6,616 nucleotides of DNA from an uncultured Spongiibacteraceae bacterium. Its GTDB lineage: Bacteria; Pseudomonadota; Gammaproteobacteria; Pseudomonadales; CAMLJR01. The translations under genes were made by a program, and so were the position numbers. A model generated the notes under the pieces. That model was given only the letters and a program-made list of their open reading frames with translations. It did not search any database and had not been told where the DNA came from. Of the stretch, positions 5,173-6,616 are shown piece after piece. The stretch spans positions 1 to 6,616 of the forward strand of contig CAMLJR010000152.1 in NCBI GenBank assembly GCA_946480345.1. The letters run 5' to 3'. How positions within the stretch are numbered: the first letter of the stretch is position 1; each line of letters opens with the position of its first letter.

Positions 5173-6616
5173 GTGAGCGCAGAGCAAACTAACCCGCAGT
5201 CAGCCGCCGCTCGCTATGAGCAATTCATGGCTCGCGTCAGCGCGCTGGCCGCCAGCGATCCGCAATTCGGCGCGGCGATGCCCAGCCCGAACATCAATGA
5301 GATAAAGACGCGCCCCGAACTCGGTCTGGCGCAGATTATCGCCAGCTGCATGGAGGGCTATGCCGAGCGGCCGGCGGTGGCGGAACGCGCTACCGAGCTG
5401 GTCACCGATCCGGCCACCGGGCGCAGCGTGCGCAATCAACTGAAATACTTCGAGGCGGTGAGCTATCGCGAATTGTGGGCGCGCGTCCGCGCACTCGCTA
5501 ATGTCTGGTATCACGACAAAACGAAGCCGCTGGTAGCGAATGATTTGATCTGCATCCTCGCGTTTGCCGGCACCGACTTCGCGACTGTCGATCTCGCCGC
5601 GCTACACAACGGCGCAGTAGTGGTGCCGCTGCAAACCAATGCCTCTATCCAGCAGTTGCTCGGCATCTTTACCGAAATCACCCCGAATTGGCTGGCGACC
5701 AGCATCGATTACCTGCCGCTCGGCGTTGAGCTGGTGCTGCAGGCGCATCGTCCGCTGGGCATTTTGCTGTTCGATTACCACCCGGAAGTCGACAGTGAGC
5801 GTGAAATTCTCGAAGCGGCGCAGGCCAAGCTCGCTGCTGCCGGCCTACCCGATCTGATCACGACGCTGGACACAATGCGCGCTCGCGGTGAAACATTGCC
5901 GGCCGCCCCGCTGTTCGCCGAGCCGAATACCGATCAACGCATGAGCGCCATCTACTACACCTCCGGCAGCACCGGCTTGCCGAAGGGCGCGATGATCACC
6001 GAGCGCATGATCAAGATGGCGTGGAATTTCGTATCGCCGATCCCCCTCATCCAGGTGAACTATCTGCCGCTGAACCACACGATGGGACGCGCCAATCTAT
6101 TCGCTGCGCTCAGCTCCGGCGGCATCTGCCACTTCACCGCGAAAAGCGATCTATCCGAATTGTTCGACGATATCCGCATGGCCCGTCCGACTCTGCTCAG
6201 TTTCGTGCCGCGCGTATGCGAAATGGTCTACCAGCATTACCAGGTCGAACTGGAGCGTCGTACTCCCGGTGCCGCCGATAGCGCCGCGCTGAAACAGGAA
6301 CTTTACGCCGAGATTCGCGACAACCTGCTCGGCGGCCGCGTGATGAGCTGCATTTTCGCGTCGGCAGCGCTGGCGCCTGAACTCGGCGAATTCATGCAGA
6401 GCTGCCTCGGCTTCCCGCTCGATGACAACTACGGCGCCACCGAAGTCGGCGGCGTGCTGCGCAACAATCGGGTGCAGCGACCGCCGGTGCTCGACTACAA
6501 GCTCGACGATGTGCCCGAACTCGGGTATTTCAAAACCGACAAACCGCATCCGCGCGGCGAGTTGTTAGTCAAAACGCGCAACGTCATGCTCGGTTACTAC
6601 AAGCGCCCGGAAGTCA
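5173..6616 (+). CDS. car: Carboxylic acid reductase, N-terminal adenylation domain (3' part outside window)
   Basis: The frame is open from GTG 5173 to the right edge, giving 481 residues of a protein that in this family is about 1,170 long. CARs activate a carboxylic acid with ATP, load it on a phosphopantetheine carrier domain and reduce it to the aldehyde with NADPH. The adenylation motifs are present: YYTSGSTGLPKGAM (P-loop, about 261-274), LNHTMGR with His302 matching the conserved His of CARs, FVPRVCEMVYQ, and DNYGATEVGG (418-427). Features particular to CAR rather than FadD-type ligases include the N-terminal extension with ERATELVTDPATGR, FDYHPEVDSE, and the block QRPPVLDYKLDDVPELGYF plus DKPHPRGELLVKT. 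These match what I recall of Mycobacterium and Nocardia CARs closely. The carrier and reductase domains would lie beyond the window. The enzyme needs a phosphopantetheinyl transferase elsewhere. The MarR gene 61 bp upstream probably regulates it. The natural substrate is unknown. Confidence 0.88.
   Translation, partial: MSAEQTNPQSAAARYEQFMARVSALAASDPQFGAAMPSPNINEIKTRPELGLAQIIASCMEGYAERPAVAERATELVTDPATGRSVRNQLKYFEAVSYRELWARVRALANVWYHDKTKPLVANDLICILAFAGTDFATVDLAALHNGAVVVPLQTNASIQQLLGIFTEITPNWLATSIDYLPLGVELVLQAHRPLGILLFDYHPEVDSEREILEAAQAKLAAAGLPDLITTLDTMRARGETLPAAPLFAEPNTDQRMSAIYYTSGSTGLPKGAMITERMIKMAWNFVSPIPLIQVNYLPLNHTMGRANLFAALSSGGICHFTAKSDLSELFDDIRMARPTLLSFVPRVCEMVYQHYQVELERRTPGAADSAALKQELYAEIRDNLLGGRVMSCIFASAALAPELGEFMQSCLGFPLDDNYGATEVGGVLRNNRVQRPPVLDYKLDDVPELGYFKTDKPHPRGELLVKTRNVMLGYYKRPEV

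Noticed and set aside
5200..5514. 104-residue open frame on the - strand at the CAR N-terminus
   Set aside because: The opposing + frame has a strong AGGAGG-GTG start and family-specific sequence, while this one has neither.
6151..6549. 132-residue open frame on the - strand inside the CAR gene
   Set aside because: The + strand encodes the conserved CAR A-domain throughout. The antisense frame is a by-product of GC-rich codons.
5173..6616. Long-chain fatty acid CoA ligase (FadD) or a generic AMP-binding enzyme
   Set aside because: The N-terminal extension and the blocks VPELGYF and PHPRGELLVKT are the CAR pattern, although the missing C-terminal half means this is not proven.

Overview
The window looks like part of a gammaproteobacterial chromosome. 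The main reasons are a HexR-type regulator, which is mostly a gamma/betaproteobacterial family, with a matching HexR operator next to it, and a GAPDH and pyruvate kinase of the proteobacterial types. Codon use is moderately GC-rich and the spacers are AT-rich. The flanking genes, a 3-ketosteroid-dehydrogenase-like flavoprotein and a carboxylic acid reductase, suggest a heterotroph that handles lipid, steroid or aromatic acid substrates. The genus cannot be fixed from the sequence.

Layout. (1) 1-827 (+): the 3' part of an FAD-dependent 3-ketosteroid dehydrogenase/fumarate-reductase-fold oxidoreductase. (2) 849-884: a strong hairpin-plus-T-tract terminator between convergent genes. (3) 890-4457 (-): a central-carbon block read in the order hexR, gap, pyk. 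HexR is the RpiR/SIS-family repressor that senses the Entner-Doudoroff intermediate KDPG. gap and pyk are only 56 bp apart and are probably one transcript. The hexR-gap spacer carries a TATAAT -10 element and two HexR-like operators whose centres are 52 bp apart. (4) 4458-4652: a divergent regulatory spacer with a perfect 12-bp palindrome and repeated TTAGTATT units. (5) 4653-5111 (+): a MarR-family regulator. (6) 5173-6616 (+): the start of a large adenylating enzyme, open at the window edge, that I recognise as the A-domain of a carboxylic acid reductase (CAR). It has a GTG start behind an AGGAGG Shine-Dalgarno sequence.

How the parts work together. HexR probably represses the gap-pyk transcript until KDPG builds up, which would couple sugar catabolism through the Entner-Doudoroff route to lower glycolysis. 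The MarR regulator probably controls itself and the downstream CAR, perhaps in response to a carboxylic acid, through the palindrome in front of it.

The points of most interest are the CAR, since characterised bacterial CARs are mainly actinobacterial, and the in-phase pair of HexR sites at the gap promoter. I saw no RNA genes, CRISPR arrays, insertion sequences, attachment sites or origins.
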